Below, piece by piece: positions 26,455-34,651 of a stretch of DNA of 55,844 nucleotides. The notes under the pieces were generated by a model. The model saw nothing but the letters and a program-made list of their open reading frames with translations, made no database searches and had not been told where the DNA came from. The DNA is from an uncultured Pelagibacteraceae bacterium (GTDB taxonomy: Bacteria; Pseudomonadota; Alphaproteobacteria; Pelagibacterales; Pelagibacteraceae). Location of the stretch: the NCBI GenBank assembly GCA_902591695.1, contig CACJBQ010000004.1, forward strand, positions 1 to 55,844, read 5' to 3'. The translations under genes were made by a program, and so were the position numbers. Position 1 is the stretch's first letter, and each line of letters opens with the position of its first letter.

Positions 26455-27741
26455 ATGAAAAAACAATACTTTATAAATGCAAACATTATAGATCCTTATA
26501 ACTCTATAAATGAAAATGGTGGATTGATAATTGGAGAAGATGGAAAGATAGAAGCAATAGGAAAAAAAGTAAATACAAACAATTTACCAACTAGAGAAAA
26601 ACCTACAGACTTAAAGGGTAAATATATATTTCCTGGTATAGTAGATATGAGAGTTTTTGTAGGCGAGCCAGGATATGAATATAAAGAAAATTTTAGGACT
26701 TTAAGTAATGCAGCATTGTCTGGTGGAGTAACTTCTGTTGTAACCATGCCTAATACAGATCCAATTATAGATAATGTATCAATTGTAGATTTTTTAAAAA
26801 GAAGAGGACGTGATAAGTCTAAAATAAATATCTTTCCTTGCGCTTCATTAACACAAAACACTGATGGCACCAATATGACTGAATTTGGGTTACTAGCTAA
26901 AAAAGGTATTATTGCTTTTACTGACGGAGTAAAAACAATTCAAAATACTAGACTTATGTCTAGAATTATGAATTCAGCTAAAGATTTGGGATGTCTTATA
27001 ATGCAACATGCTGAAGATTACGATTTAGCTAAAAATGGAATGATTAATTCTGGCATTATTGCAACAAAACTAGGCTTGTCAAGTATACCAGATATTGCTG
27101 AAAGAATTATAATTGAAAGAGATCTTACTCTCTTAGAAAAAACTAAATGTCGATATCATATATCTCAACTATCAGCTGGAAAATCTGTAGATATAATTAA
27201 GGAACGTAAACAAAATGTTAAATTTACTTGCGGTGTATCAATAAATAATCTCTCATTAAATGAAAATGATATTGGAGATTTTAGAACATTTTTAAAATTA
27301 TCACCTCCACTGAGAAGAGAGGAAGATCGAGAAGCTTTAGTTCAAGGATTAAAAGATAAAACTATTGATGTAATTGTTTCTGACCATAAACCTGAGGATG
27401 AAGAATCAAAAAGATTAACTTTTGCTCAAGCTGCAACTGGTGCATCTGGTATTGAAACATTATTGTCTTTAAGTTTAGAATTATTTCATAACGGATCTGT
27501 AAAACTTGAAACTATCATCCAAGCATTAACATCCAACCCAGCAAAAATATTAAATATAAATAAAGGAAACCTGTCTATTGGAAATGATGCAGATTTTTGT
27601 ATAGTGGATATCAATAAACCATGGATTGTAAAAAAAGAAAATTTAATCTCTAAATCTAAAAATACTTCAATTGAAGATAAGAAACTTCAAGGGAAAGTAA
27701 CCAATACATTTGTAAAAGGTATAGAATTATTTAAAATATAA
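26455..27741 (+). CDS. pyrX: Dihydroorotase-like protein, metal ligands lost (PyrC'/PyrX type)
   Basis: A 428-aa amidohydrolase-fold protein of dihydroorotase class I, 0 bp after pyrB. In active enzymes the first metal motif is Asp-x-His-x-His-x-x-Arg; here residues 64-71 read DMRVFVGE, so both histidines (now R66 and F68) and the following arginine position (G70) are changed. Later blocks MQHAED, YHISQLSA and SDHKPEDEE remain. It is therefore probably not catalytic. In Pseudomonas such an inactive PyrC' is a structural subunit needed by aspartate carbamoyltransferase. I infer the same role here and expect a true dihydroorotase elsewhere in the genome. Many annotations would call this simply pyrC. 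Confidence 0.85.
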   Translation: MKKQYFINANIIDPYNSINENGGLIIGEDGKIEAIGKKVNTNNLPTREKPTDLKGKYIFPGIVDMRVFVGEPGYEYKENFRTLSNAALSGGVTSVVTMPNTDPIIDNVSIVDFLKRRGRDKSKINIFPCASLTQNTDGTNMTEFGLLAKKGIIAFTDGVKTIQNTRLMSRIMNSAKDLGCLIMQHAEDYDLAKNGMINSGIIATKLGLSSIPDIAERIIIERDLTLLEKTKCRYHISQLSAGKSVDIIKERKQNVKFTCGVSINNLSLNENDIGDFRTFLKLSPPLRREEDREALVQGLKDKTIDVIVSDHKPEDEESKRLTFAQAATGASGIETLLSLSLELFHNGSVKLETIIQALTSNPAKILNINKGNLSIGNDADFCIVDINKPWIVKKENLISKSKNTSIEDKKLQGKVTNTFVKGIELFKI

Positions 27742-27744
27742 AAA

Positions 27745-28323
27745 ATGGAACTTTTTATAATAGGTATAATCTCATACCTGATGGGATCAATTCCTTTTGG
27801 ATTAATTTTAACTAAAATATTTTTAAAAAAAGATATTAGAGAGATAGGCTCTGGTAATATTGGTGCAACAAATGCTCTAAGAACTGGTAATAAACTAATT
27901 GGATATTCGACACTAATACTTGATGTATTAAAAGCAGTAATACCTGTTCTATACGTAAAAATTAATTTCACTGATGCAGTATATATATCAGCTTTATGTG
28001 CTTTTATAGGTCATGTGTTTCCTGTTTGGTTAAAATTTAAAGGTGGGAAAGGTGTAGCTACATATGTTGGGATACTTTTTTCTTTAAATATTATTTTTGG
28101 TTTAGTATTTGGTATTTGTTGGTTAATAATTTTTTTTATTTCTAAATATTCATCTTTAGCTTCCTTGATAGGATCACTTTCTATACCAGTTTATATTTTA
28201 ATTTTGGAGGGTTTAGAAAATGTATTTTTTTACTTAATAATGTTTATTTTAATATTTTTTACCCACAGAGAAAATATTAAACGCCTGAAAAATAAAGAAG
28301 AAACTAAGACAAAAATTTATTAA
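27745..28323 (+). CDS. plsY: Glycerol-3-phosphate acyltransferase PlsY
   Basis: Inner-membrane enzyme that acylates glycerol 3-phosphate from acyl-phosphate, starting phospholipid synthesis. It has 192 aa with about five membrane segments. The loops carry the three family motifs: GSIPFG near the N terminus, GSGNIGATNALRTG, and KFKGGKGVATYVG. The order pyrB-pyrC-plsY-topA is as in many alphaproteobacteria except that dprA, normally between plsY and topA, is missing. Confidence 0.95.
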   Translation: MELFIIGIISYLMGSIPFGLILTKIFLKKDIREIGSGNIGATNALRTGNKLIGYSTLILDVLKAVIPVLYVKINFTDAVYISALCAFIGHVFPVWLKFKGGKGVATYVGILFSLNIIFGLVFGICWLIIFFISKYSSLASLIGSLSIPVYILILEGLENVFFYLIMFILIFFTHRENIKRLKNKEETKTKIY

Positions 28324-28332
28324 TTTGACTAT

Positions 28333-28360
28333 CAAACTCTTTTGAGTAGTTTGTTATTTT
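28333..28360 (+). terminator. Hairpin with U-rich tail between plsY and topA
   Basis: CAAACT (28333-28338) pairs with AGTTTG (28348-28353) around a 9-nt loop, followed by TTATTTT running straight into the topA ATG at 28361. An alternative inner pairing ACTC/GAGT exists. It looks like a weak intrinsic terminator or attenuator filling the place where dprA usually lies. Confidence 0.4.
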
Positions 28361-30943
28361 ATGAATCTAGTCATAGTTGAAAGCCCTGCTAAAGCAAAAA
28401 CAATTAATAAATATTTAGGTGATAACTATACCGTTTTAGCTAGCTATGGTCATATTAGAGATCTTCCTTCAAAAAATGGATCAGTTGATCCTGATCAAAA
28501 TTTTAAAATGGAATGGGAAGTTGATAGCTTTTCAAAAAAATATTTAAAAGAAATTGCTGATGCTGCAAAAGATTCTTCAAAAATAATTCTTGCTACTGAC
28601 CCAGATCGTGAAGGTGAAGCAATAGCATGGCATGTAAAAGAATATTTAGATGAAAAAAAACTTTTAAAAGATAAAGAAATTGAACGTGTGGTATTTAATG
28701 AAATAACAAAAAAAGCTGTCACACATGGTATTGAAAATCCAAGACAGATAGAGCCTCTATTAGTTGATGCATACATGGCTAGAAGAGCATTAGATTATTT
28801 GGTGGGATTTAATATATCACCAATACTTTGGACTAAATTACCTGGTTCAAAATCAGCAGGTAGAGTTCAATCTGTTGCACTAAAATTGATTACTGAAAGA
28901 GAACATGAAATTGAATTATTTAAACCTGAAGAGTTTTGGACATTAAGTATTAATTTTCTGGATAAAAACAAAAGTAAAATTACAGCAAGTATTTCTCAAC
29001 ACGATGGAAAAAAAATTGAAAAATTCTCATTTAAAAATAAAGAGGAAATTGAAAAAGCAATTTCTAATATTAAAACCAAAAAATTTAACATAACTGACAT
29101 TTCCTCAAAAGTTGTTAGCAGAAATCCCTCAGGACCATTTACTACTTCAACACTTCAGCAAATTGCTTCTAGTAGATTGGGTTTTGGTGCATCAAGAACA
29201 ATGCAAATAGCACAAAAACTTTATCAAGGAATAGAAATTGAGGGAGATACAGTTGGATTAATTACTTATATGAGAACGGATGGAACTAATTTATCAGCTG
29301 ATGCTGTATCTGATTTTAGAAATTTTATTAAAAAAGAATATGGTAACGAATACTTGCCAGAAAATCCAAATAATTACTCAGGAAAAAAAGCAAAAAATGC
29401 TCAGGAAGCGCATGAAGCAATAAGACCAACTGATATTAATAGAAATCCAGATTCTGTTAAAAAGTATTTAAGTTCTGACCAGCAAAAATTATATTCTTTA
29501 ATTTGGTCTAGAGCTCTATCATCTCAAATGGAAACAGCAAAATTTGATAGAAATACTATAACAATTGAGTCTGAAGACGGTAAAACTATATGTAAATCAA
29601 GCGGATCGGTTTTGAAATTTGATGGATTTTTAAAAGTTTATTCAAATCAAAGCAAAGATGATGATGAACAAATTTTACCTGAAATGTCAAAAGGACCAAT
29701 TAATATAGAGGCTCTTATTGATGAACAACATTTTACCCAACCTCCCCCACGTTACTCTGAGGCAAGTTTGGTTAAAAAATTAGAGGAGTTAGGAATTGGT
29801 AGACCTTCAACTTATGCAAGTATAATTTCAACAATAGCAAATAGAGGTTACGCAGAAATAGTTAATAAAAGATTTTTTCCAACCGACAGAGGTAAATTAA
29901 TTTCTGCGTTTTTAGAAAAACTATTTTCAAAGTATGTTGATTATAACTTCACAGCTGGACTAGAGGATCAGTTAGATGAAATAACGTCTGGAAAAGAAAG
30001 TTGGTTAAAAGTTCTAGAGATGTTTTGGAAAGACTTTAATAGCAATGTTTCAGAAGTAAAAGAAAAAAGGACCAGAGAAGTTTTAGATCTTTTAAATGAA
30101 AGTTTGGGAGCATTAATATTTGACACTGATAAAGAAGGAAAGATAGTTAGAAAATGTCAGTTGTGCGATACTGGTTCACTCAGTTTAAAAAATAGTTTTA
30201 GAGGAGGTGCTTTTATTGGATGTTCAAACTATCCAGAATGTAAATTTACAAGACCACTATCAAAAGCTAAAGCAGCTGCTCAGTCACAATTGGCAGAACC
30301 AAAATTTCTTGGAAAACACGAAAATGGAAATGATATTTTTCTTAAAAATGGAAGATTTGGTCCTTATCTTCAGTATGAGAAAGTTCTTGAGGAGAATATT
30401 GAAGAAGAAAAACCTAAAAAAAGAAAAAAAACCAAGAAAAAAAAACCTGAGGTTAATGAACAATTAAAAAATATATCTATACCAAAAGGGATTGAATTAG
30501 AAAGTATTGACATAGATAAAGCAAAATTTTTATGTTCGTTACCTAAATCATTGGGTGTTAATCCAGAAAATCAAAAAGAAATCACCTTAAACACAGGTAG
30601 ATTTGGACCATATTTAAAATGTGAAAATAAATCAGCTAGATTAGAAAATGTAGATGAAATTTTTTCTATAGGTTTAAATAGAGCTATTACATTAATAGCT
30701 GAAGCAAAACCTGGACGAATGTCGTCATCAATCATAAAAGATTTGGGAGAACATCCTGAAGATAAAAAACCAATTCGAATCATGAAAGGTCAATATGGGC
30801 CTTATATTAAATACAAATCTCTGAATGCCACAATTCCAGAAGAAAAAGACCCGGTAGAATTAACAATGGAAGAGGCTCTTATACTGATTGAGAAAAGAAG
30901 AGAGTACGATAAGAATAAAAAATCTAAAAAAAAGAAAAAATGA
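28361..30943 (+). CDS. topA: DNA topoisomerase I
   Basis: Type IA topoisomerase that relaxes negative supercoils. It has 860 aa. The Toprim domain starts with LVIVESPAKAKTI (E7) and has DPDREGEAIAWH. The nicking tyrosine is Y303 in LITYMRTDGTN. A single four-cysteine zinc finger (CQLC and a later CSNYPEC) follows, then topoisomerase C-terminal repeats with NGRFGPYLQY, TGRFGPYLK and GQYGPYIKY, separated by Lys-rich linkers and ending in a basic tail. Its end overlaps the next small gene by 4 bp. Confidence 0.97.
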   Translation: MNLVIVESPAKAKTINKYLGDNYTVLASYGHIRDLPSKNGSVDPDQNFKMEWEVDSFSKKYLKEIADAAKDSSKIILATDPDREGEAIAWHVKEYLDEKKLLKDKEIERVVFNEITKKAVTHGIENPRQIEPLLVDAYMARRALDYLVGFNISPILWTKLPGSKSAGRVQSVALKLITEREHEIELFKPEEFWTLSINFLDKNKSKITASISQHDGKKIEKFSFKNKEEIEKAISNIKTKKFNITDISSKVVSRNPSGPFTTSTLQQIASSRLGFGASRTMQIAQKLYQGIEIEGDTVGLITYMRTDGTNLSADAVSDFRNFIKKEYGNEYLPENPNNYSGKKAKNAQEAHEAIRPTDINRNPDSVKKYLSSDQQKLYSLIWSRALSSQMETAKFDRNTITIESEDGKTICKSSGSVLKFDGFLKVYSNQSKDDDEQILPEMSKGPINIEALIDEQHFTQPPPRYSEASLVKKLEELGIGRPSTYASIISTIANRGYAEIVNKRFFPTDRGKLISAFLEKLFSKYVDYNFTAGLEDQLDEITSGKESWLKVLEMFWKDFNSNVSEVKEKRTREVLDLLNESLGALIFDTDKEGKIVRKCQLCDTGSLSLKNSFRGGAFIGCSNYPECKFTRPLSKAKAAAQSQLAEPKFLGKHENGNDIFLKNGRFGPYLQYEKVLEENIEEEKPKKRKKTKKKKPEVNEQLKNISIPKGIELESIDIDKAKFLCSLPKSLGVNPENQKEITLNTGRFGPYLKCENKSARLENVDEIFSIGLNRAITLIAEAKPGRMSSSIIKDLGEHPEDKKPIRIMKGQYGPYIKYKSLNATIPEEKDPVELTMEEALILIEKRREYDKNKKSKKKKK

Positions 30944-31224
30944 AAATAATTAAAGTCATAATTTCAGTTTTGTTTATTACTTTGTTTAGTTTGACATATT
31001 CATCTGCTGAGGATTGTTCAAAATATGACAAATTAAGTAAAGATTACGCAAAATGTACATCTGACAAATTAAAAAAAGAAACTTCCCAAAAAGCTGAGGA
31101 AATAAAATCTAAAACAGCAAAAAAGATAGAAGAAGGTAAAAAAAAATTAAAGAATTTTAATTTTAAAGATAAACTAAAAAAATTTAAAAATAGTAAAACA
31201 CATAAAGAGTTTACTGAAAAATAA
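30940..31224 (+). CDS. Small exported lysine-rich protein of unknown function
   Basis: Not recognised. The 94-aa protein has a clear signal peptide (hydrophobic 6-20, likely cleavage after SSA at 23). The mature part of about 71 residues carries two cysteines (C26, C39) that could form a disulfide, then a strongly basic, probably helical segment with alternating Lys and Glu (about 42-90). It starts 4 bp inside topA and ends 1 bp before the RidA gene, so it is cotranscribed with them. The mature protein is very cationic, which would suit binding to the envelope, nucleic acid or peptidoglycan; this is inference. Confidence 0.75.
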   Translation: MKIIKVIISVLFITLFSLTYSSAEDCSKYDKLSKDYAKCTSDKLKKETSQKAEEIKSKTAKKIEEGKKKLKNFNFKDKLKKFKNSKTHKEFTEK

Positions 31225-31225
31225 A

Positions 31226-31687
31226 ATGGATTTTGAAAATAAAATTAAGGAATTAAAAATAAAACTGCCAGAAGCAAAACCACCTGTTGGTTCTTATGTT
31301 GCTACAAAAATTGTTGGTAATTTACTTTATATTTCAGGTCAGATTTCTATTACGGAAAATGGTGAATTAATAAAGGGAAAAGTTGGAAAAGATCTATCAG
31401 TTGATGAGGGATATAAAGCAGCTGAAAGATGTGGTTTAAGTATCATATCACAAGCAAAAGTAGCATGTAATGGGGATCTTTCTAAAGTTAAATCTTGCAT
31501 AAAATTAACTGGTTTTGTTAATTCAACTGATAACTTTACAGACCAACCAAAAGTTATTAATGGTGCTTCAGATTTAATTGCTTCTGTTTTTGGTGATGCA
31601 GGAATGCATACTAGAGCTGCGGTAAGCACAAATAGCTTGCCTCTTGGTGTATCAGTTGAAGTTGATGCTATTTTTGAGTTGAACTAA
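31226..31687 (+). CDS. RidA/YjgF family protein
   Basis: A 153-aa member of the Rid superfamily, whose best-known members hydrolyse reactive enamine/imine intermediates released by PLP enzymes. Seen: VGNLLYISGQI near the N terminus, VKSCIKLTGFVNSTDNF in the middle and ARAAV-type GMHTRAAVSTNSLPLGVSVEVDAIFE at the end. At 153 aa it is longer than RidA itself (about 128 aa) and resembles the longer subfamily, so imine deaminase activity is not certain. It converges on ugd with 1 bp between stops. Confidence 0.85.
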   Translation: MDFENKIKELKIKLPEAKPPVGSYVATKIVGNLLYISGQISITENGELIKGKVGKDLSVDEGYKAAERCGLSIISQAKVACNGDLSKVKSCIKLTGFVNSTDNFTDQPKVINGASDLIASVFGDAGMHTRAAVSTNSLPLGVSVEVDAIFELN

Positions 31688-31688
31688 A

Positions 31689-32987
31689 TTATCTTCCAAT
31701 ACCGAAATATTCAAAACCTAGTTTTTTAATTTTATTTGGAGAATAAATATTTCTCATATCATAAATAATAAGTTTTTTATTTTTTGAAAATTTTTTGAAA
31801 TTTATTGATTTAAAATCATTCCACTCAGTATGTATAATTACAATATCTGATCCTTTAATTGATTCCTTTATTGAATGAGAAAATTCAACATTTTTGAATT
31901 TTTTAAATTCTTTTTTTGATCCAGTTGGATCATAATATTTAATTTTAGCACCTTTTTTGGATAGAAAAGGTATTAATTTTAAGCTTGATGCGTCTCTCAT
32001 GTCGTCTGTATTTGCTTTAAAAGTTACACCTAAAAAAGATACAACTTTATTCTTAATTTTGTTTTTTAAAATTAAATTTACTCTTTTTGATAACAAATCA
32101 GATCTTTTATAGTTAGATTTAATAACACTTTTTATAATTGATAGGTCAGTTTTAAATTTTTCAGCAGTAGAAACTATAGCTTTGGTATCTTTTGGGAAAC
32201 ACGATCCTCCGTAGGAAGGTCCGGCTCTTAAAAATCTACTACCAATTCTTTTATCAAGCCCAATACCAATTGAGATATCTTCAACATCAATACCTGTTTT
32301 TTCGCATAAATTTGCAATCTCATTTATAAAAGTAATTTTCGTTGCTAGAAAAGCATTTGAAGCATATTTAATCAATTCAGCAGCTCTTCTTTTTGTAGAA
32401 ATAAATTTTGCACCCTTGGAAATTAATGGCGAATATAAATTTTTTAATATTCTTTGAGATTTACTATCATTAGATCCTACTACTATTCTGTCTGGATAGA
32501 TAAAATCTCTAATAGCCTCACCTTCTCTTAAAAATTCTGGATTTGAGACTACTGAAAAATTTTTTTTTTTTACTTTTTTTAATATAATTTTTTCAAGTTC
32601 ATCACCGGTGGTAACAGGTACTGTGGATTTGTTTATTATAATTTTAAATTTATTTATTGATTTTGATATTTCATTCCCTGCTGCATATACTTGACTTAAA
32701 TCTGCACTATTGCCAATTTTTTTTGTTGGCGTCCCTACGCAGATAAATATGATATCTGATTTTCTTACAGAATCTTTTAAGTTTGTTGAGAAATTTAATC
32801 TTTTATTCTTATAATTTTTTAAAACCAACTCTTCTAGGCCAGGTTCATAAATTGGTATAATGCCATTTTTTAAATTATTAATTTTATTAATATCTTTATC
32901 AACACATATTACCTCATTACCTAAATCTGAAAAACAAACACCACTTACTAAACCAACATAACCAGTACCAATCATACATAATTTCAT
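31689..32987 (-). CDS. ugd: UDP-glucose 6-dehydrogenase
   Basis: NAD-dependent enzyme that oxidises UDP-glucose to UDP-glucuronate for surface polysaccharide. It has 432 aa from this start. The Rossmann motif is MIGTGYVGLVSGVCFSDLG; substrate and catalytic parts include SNPEFLREGEAIRDF and the nucleophilic cysteine in YGGSCFPKDTKA. I chose the ATG at 32987, which overlaps the galU stop as ATGA; an ORF start 51 bp upstream lies inside galU. galU and ugd are consecutive steps on the same transcript. Confidence 0.94.
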   Translation of the reverse strand: MKLCMIGTGYVGLVSGVCFSDLGNEVICVDKDINKINNLKNGIIPIYEPGLEELVLKNYKNKRLNFSTNLKDSVRKSDIIFICVGTPTKKIGNSADLSQVYAAGNEISKSINKFKIIINKSTVPVTTGDELEKIILKKVKKKNFSVVSNPEFLREGEAIRDFIYPDRIVVGSNDSKSQRILKNLYSPLISKGAKFISTKRRAAELIKYASNAFLATKITFINEIANLCEKTGIDVEDISIGIGLDKRIGSRFLRAGPSYGGSCFPKDTKAIVSTAEKFKTDLSIIKSVIKSNYKRSDLLSKRVNLILKNKIKNKVVSFLGVTFKANTDDMRDASSLKLIPFLSKKGAKIKYYDPTGSKKEFKKFKNVEFSHSIKESIKGSDIVIIHTEWNDFKSINFKKFSKNKKLIIYDMRNIYSPNKIKKLGFEYFGIGR

Positions 32988-33799
32988 ATCTTGCCTATTT
33001 CTTTTGACGAGTTGATATAGCCTCTCATTGTTCCACAATCAAGGTATTTACCTTCAAAATTATGAGCTACAAATTTTTCTTTATCATTTATTAATAGCTG
33101 TATTGCATCAGTAATATGAATCTCTTTACCTTTAACAGGTTTAAGAGATTTTATTTTTTTGAAAATTGTACGTGGTAATATATATCTTCCAATAACAGCA
33201 TTGTTAGATGGAGCTTTTTTTACTGATGGTTTTTCAATAACACCATCTATAATATAATTTTTTTTATTTAATTTTTTATTTATTTTATATATTCCCCATC
33301 TTGAAACATTGTTTTTTTTTACTTTCATCGATGCCATAACTGAAGCTTGATATTTTTTATGAACCTTGATCATCGACTTAGAACAATTTTTTTTAATTAT
33401 TAAATCATCTGGTAACAACATTAAAAAATATTTATTTTTAATAAATTTTTGTGTCTTAAGTACAGCATCACCTGTGCCTTTTGGAATATTTTGATATACA
33501 AACTTAATTTTATTTTTATATTTAAGTATCTTTTTATACTCATTAATTATTCTAGGATCTTTTTTTTTTTTAATAACATTTTTGTAAAACTGGTCACTAT
33601 AAAAATATCTTTTGATCATTAATTTTTTAGAAGAGATAATAAATACAATCTCTTTGATACCTGCTTCAATACATTCATCAAGAATATATTCGATTCCAGG
33701 TCTTCCGTTTATTGGAAGAAGTTCTTTAGCAAAAACACTAGTTAAAGGTAACAACCTAGTTCCAAGTCCAGCTAAAGGAATAATTGCTTGTTTAATCAT
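32984..33799 (-). CDS. galU: UTP-glucose-1-phosphate uridylyltransferase
   Basis: Makes UDP-glucose from glucose 1-phosphate and UTP. At 271 aa it is slightly shorter than most homologues (about 290-300). The nucleotide-binding start is IIPLAGLGTRLLPLTSVFAKELLPI, with GTGDAVLKTQKFI, MLLPDDLI and GVIEKPSVKKAP further on, as in the family. It feeds UDP-glucose to Ugd, whose gene overlaps its end. It is divergent from panC with only 34 bp between start codons. Confidence 0.93.
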   Translation of the reverse strand: MIKQAIIPLAGLGTRLLPLTSVFAKELLPINGRPGIEYILDECIEAGIKEIVFIISSKKLMIKRYFYSDQFYKNVIKKKKDPRIINEYKKILKYKNKIKFVYQNIPKGTGDAVLKTQKFIKNKYFLMLLPDDLIIKKNCSKSMIKVHKKYQASVMASMKVKKNNVSRWGIYKINKKLNKKNYIIDGVIEKPSVKKAPSNNAVIGRYILPRTIFKKIKSLKPVKGKEIHITDAIQLLINDKEKFVAHNFEGKYLDCGTMRGYINSSKEIGKI

Positions 33800-33833
33800 T
33801 TAAATGTTTTACTTATTAAATATTTTTATACAA

Positions 33834-34649
33834 ATGAAAATTTTATTAAACAATTCAACATTATTTGAATCATTAAGGCCATTTAATGACCTGGGATTTG
33901 TTCCTACTATGGGTGGAATTCATAAAGGTCATTTATCGCTAATAAATAAATCAAATAAACTTTGTAAAAAAACAATTGTAAGTATTTTTGTTAATCCAAA
34001 ACAATTTAATAACAAAAAAGATTTAAAATCCTATCCACGAAATATCAAGAATGATTTAAAAATTCTTAAAAAAAGCAAAAAAGTTGATTTTGTTTATCTT
34101 CCTAAATTTAAAGACATATACAAAGATAAAAAAAAATCGAAAAATGTATTACTTAAAAAAGATAAGATTTTATGTGCAAAATTTAGAAAAGGTCATTTTG
34201 AAGGTGTTTTAGATGTAATGAATAAATTAACTAAAATTATAAATCCTCAAAAGATATTTATGGGAGAAAAAGATTTTCAACAATTGTTTTTGGTAAAAAG
34301 ACAATTAAAACGAATACATAAAACAAAGGTAATTCCTTGTAAAACAATTCGTGATAGGAATAATGTAGCACTTTCATCAAGAAACCTTCTTTTAAATAAA
34401 TCTAATTTAATCATAGCAGCAAAAATTTATAAAAAACTAGTAGGTATTAAAAAAATAATTAAAAATAAGAAAAATATTTCAAGCTTTTTAAATCTTCAAA
34501 AAAAAGAATTAAAACATAATTATAATATCACAATTGATTATTTTGAACTAAGAAATATAAATAATTTAAAAATTTCAACTACAACAAAAAATTCAAGATT
34601 ATTTATTGCTTATTATTTAAACAAAGTCAGATTAATTGATAACGTGTAA
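33834..34649 (+). CDS. panC: Pantothenate synthetase
   Basis: Ligates pantoate and beta-alanine using ATP, giving pantothenate for coenzyme A. It has 271 aa from the ATG at 33834. An ATG at 33804 would add ten residues and sit 4 bp from the galU start, so I prefer the later one. The HIGH-like motif is PTMGGIHKGHLSLI; FVNPKQFN, MGEKDFQQLFLVKR and SSRNLLL are also present. No panB is adjacent. It converges with mgtE, with 2 bp between stops. Confidence 0.93.
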   Translation: MKILLNNSTLFESLRPFNDLGFVPTMGGIHKGHLSLINKSNKLCKKTIVSIFVNPKQFNNKKDLKSYPRNIKNDLKILKKSKKVDFVYLPKFKDIYKDKKKSKNVLLKKDKILCAKFRKGHFEGVLDVMNKLTKIINPQKIFMGEKDFQQLFLVKRQLKRIHKTKVIPCKTIRDRNNVALSSRNLLLNKSNLIIAAKIYKKLVGIKKIIKNKKNISSFLNLQKKELKHNYNITIDYFELRNINNLKISTTTKNSRLFIAYYLNKVRLIDNV

Positions 34650-34651
34650 TT

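Noticed and set aside
30391-30460. Lys/Glu low-complexity run in topA as a frameshift or repeat expansion
   Set aside because: The frame continues into well-conserved C-terminal repeats, and basic linkers between these repeats are usual in alphaproteobacterial topoisomerase I.
32560-32580. Long T-run inside ugd as a phase-variable tract or sequencing frameshift
   Set aside because: The reading frame is intact on both sides and such runs of Lys codons are common throughout this AT-rich sequence.
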